Shown here one piece after another: positions 15,198 to 15,213 of a stretch of 15,213 nucleotides of DNA; position 1 is the first letter of the stretch; each line of letters starts with the position of its first letter. Where the stretch lies: NCBI GenBank assembly GCA_045596605.1, contig JAZOCR010000041.1, positions 1 to 15,213 on the forward strand, in the 5' to 3' direction. A program made the translations under genes and the position numbers. Origin of the DNA: SIG622 sp045596605 (GTDB lineage: Bacteria; Bacillota; Clostridia; Oscillospirales; CAG-382). Below the pieces are notes generated by a model. The model did no database searches. It saw only the letters and a program-made list of their open reading frames with translations, and had not been told where the DNA came from.

Positions 15198-15203
15198 ACT
15201 TTT

Positions 15204-15209
15204 CTCCTT
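15204..15209 (-). promoter_or_regulatory. Ribosome binding site of the nif3-like gene
   Basis: AAGGAG on the minus strand, 6 nt before the ATG at 15197. It supports this start and shows that the gene is complete at its 5' end despite lying 16 nt from the window edge. Confidence 0.75.
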
Positions 15210-15213
15210 CTTC

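Overview
The window looks like chromosomal DNA of a low-to-moderate GC Gram-positive bacterium, most likely a gut clostridium (Clostridia, perhaps the Ruminococcaceae/Oscillospiraceae; this is an inference from gene content and sequence style). The main grounds are LPXTG-type cell-wall sorting signals, class C sortase pilus genes, clear AGGAGG-like ribosome sites, and a housekeeping set (Pdp, Cdd, RqcH, Nif3, DUF3006) typical of Firmicutes.

Region 1 (1-7776, + strand) is a sortase-assembled pilus operon, cut at its 5' end by the window edge. In order it holds: a large multidomain surface protein, probably the tip adhesin (IPQTG signal, N-terminus missing); the backbone pilin (LPETG); a class C pilus-polymerising sortase; a smaller pilin with three CnaB repeats and a Pro-rich wall-spanning stalk, probably the basal anchor (IPQTG); and a second, shorter sortase translationally coupled to it by an ATGA overlap. 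The class C sortase should link backbone subunits and the tip. The second sortase may attach the basal subunit, and so the fibre, to the wall. A strong hairpin terminator ends the operon.

Region 2 (7777-8340) is 564 bases without a convincing protein gene. It lies between two convergent operons and is closed by a terminator on each side. Its left half is full of small inverted repeats and short peptide-like reading frames that I believe recur in other clostridial genomes, so it may be a dispersed repeat. Its right half has a long hairpin whose pairing is better on the minus strand, with a possible promoter upstream: a candidate small RNA.

Region 3 (8341-15197, - strand) is a tightly packed seven-gene housekeeping operon with gaps of 9 to 46 nt. 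Transcription runs nif3-like, rqcH, a 56-residue DUF3006 gene, a DEDDh exonuclease with a Cys-rich tail, an M16 peptidase, cdd, pdp, terminator. It joins ribosome rescue (RqcH), nucleic-acid turnover (exonuclease) and pyrimidine nucleoside salvage (Cdd deaminates cytidine to uridine, Pdp splits uridine or thymidine to base and sugar phosphate).

No tRNA, rRNA, CRISPR array, insertion sequence or transposase was seen. The points most worth a second look are the loss of the isopeptide triad in two of the three CnaB repeats, the split of sorting motifs between backbone and accessory pilins, the apparently lidless class C sortase, and the structured intergenic region.
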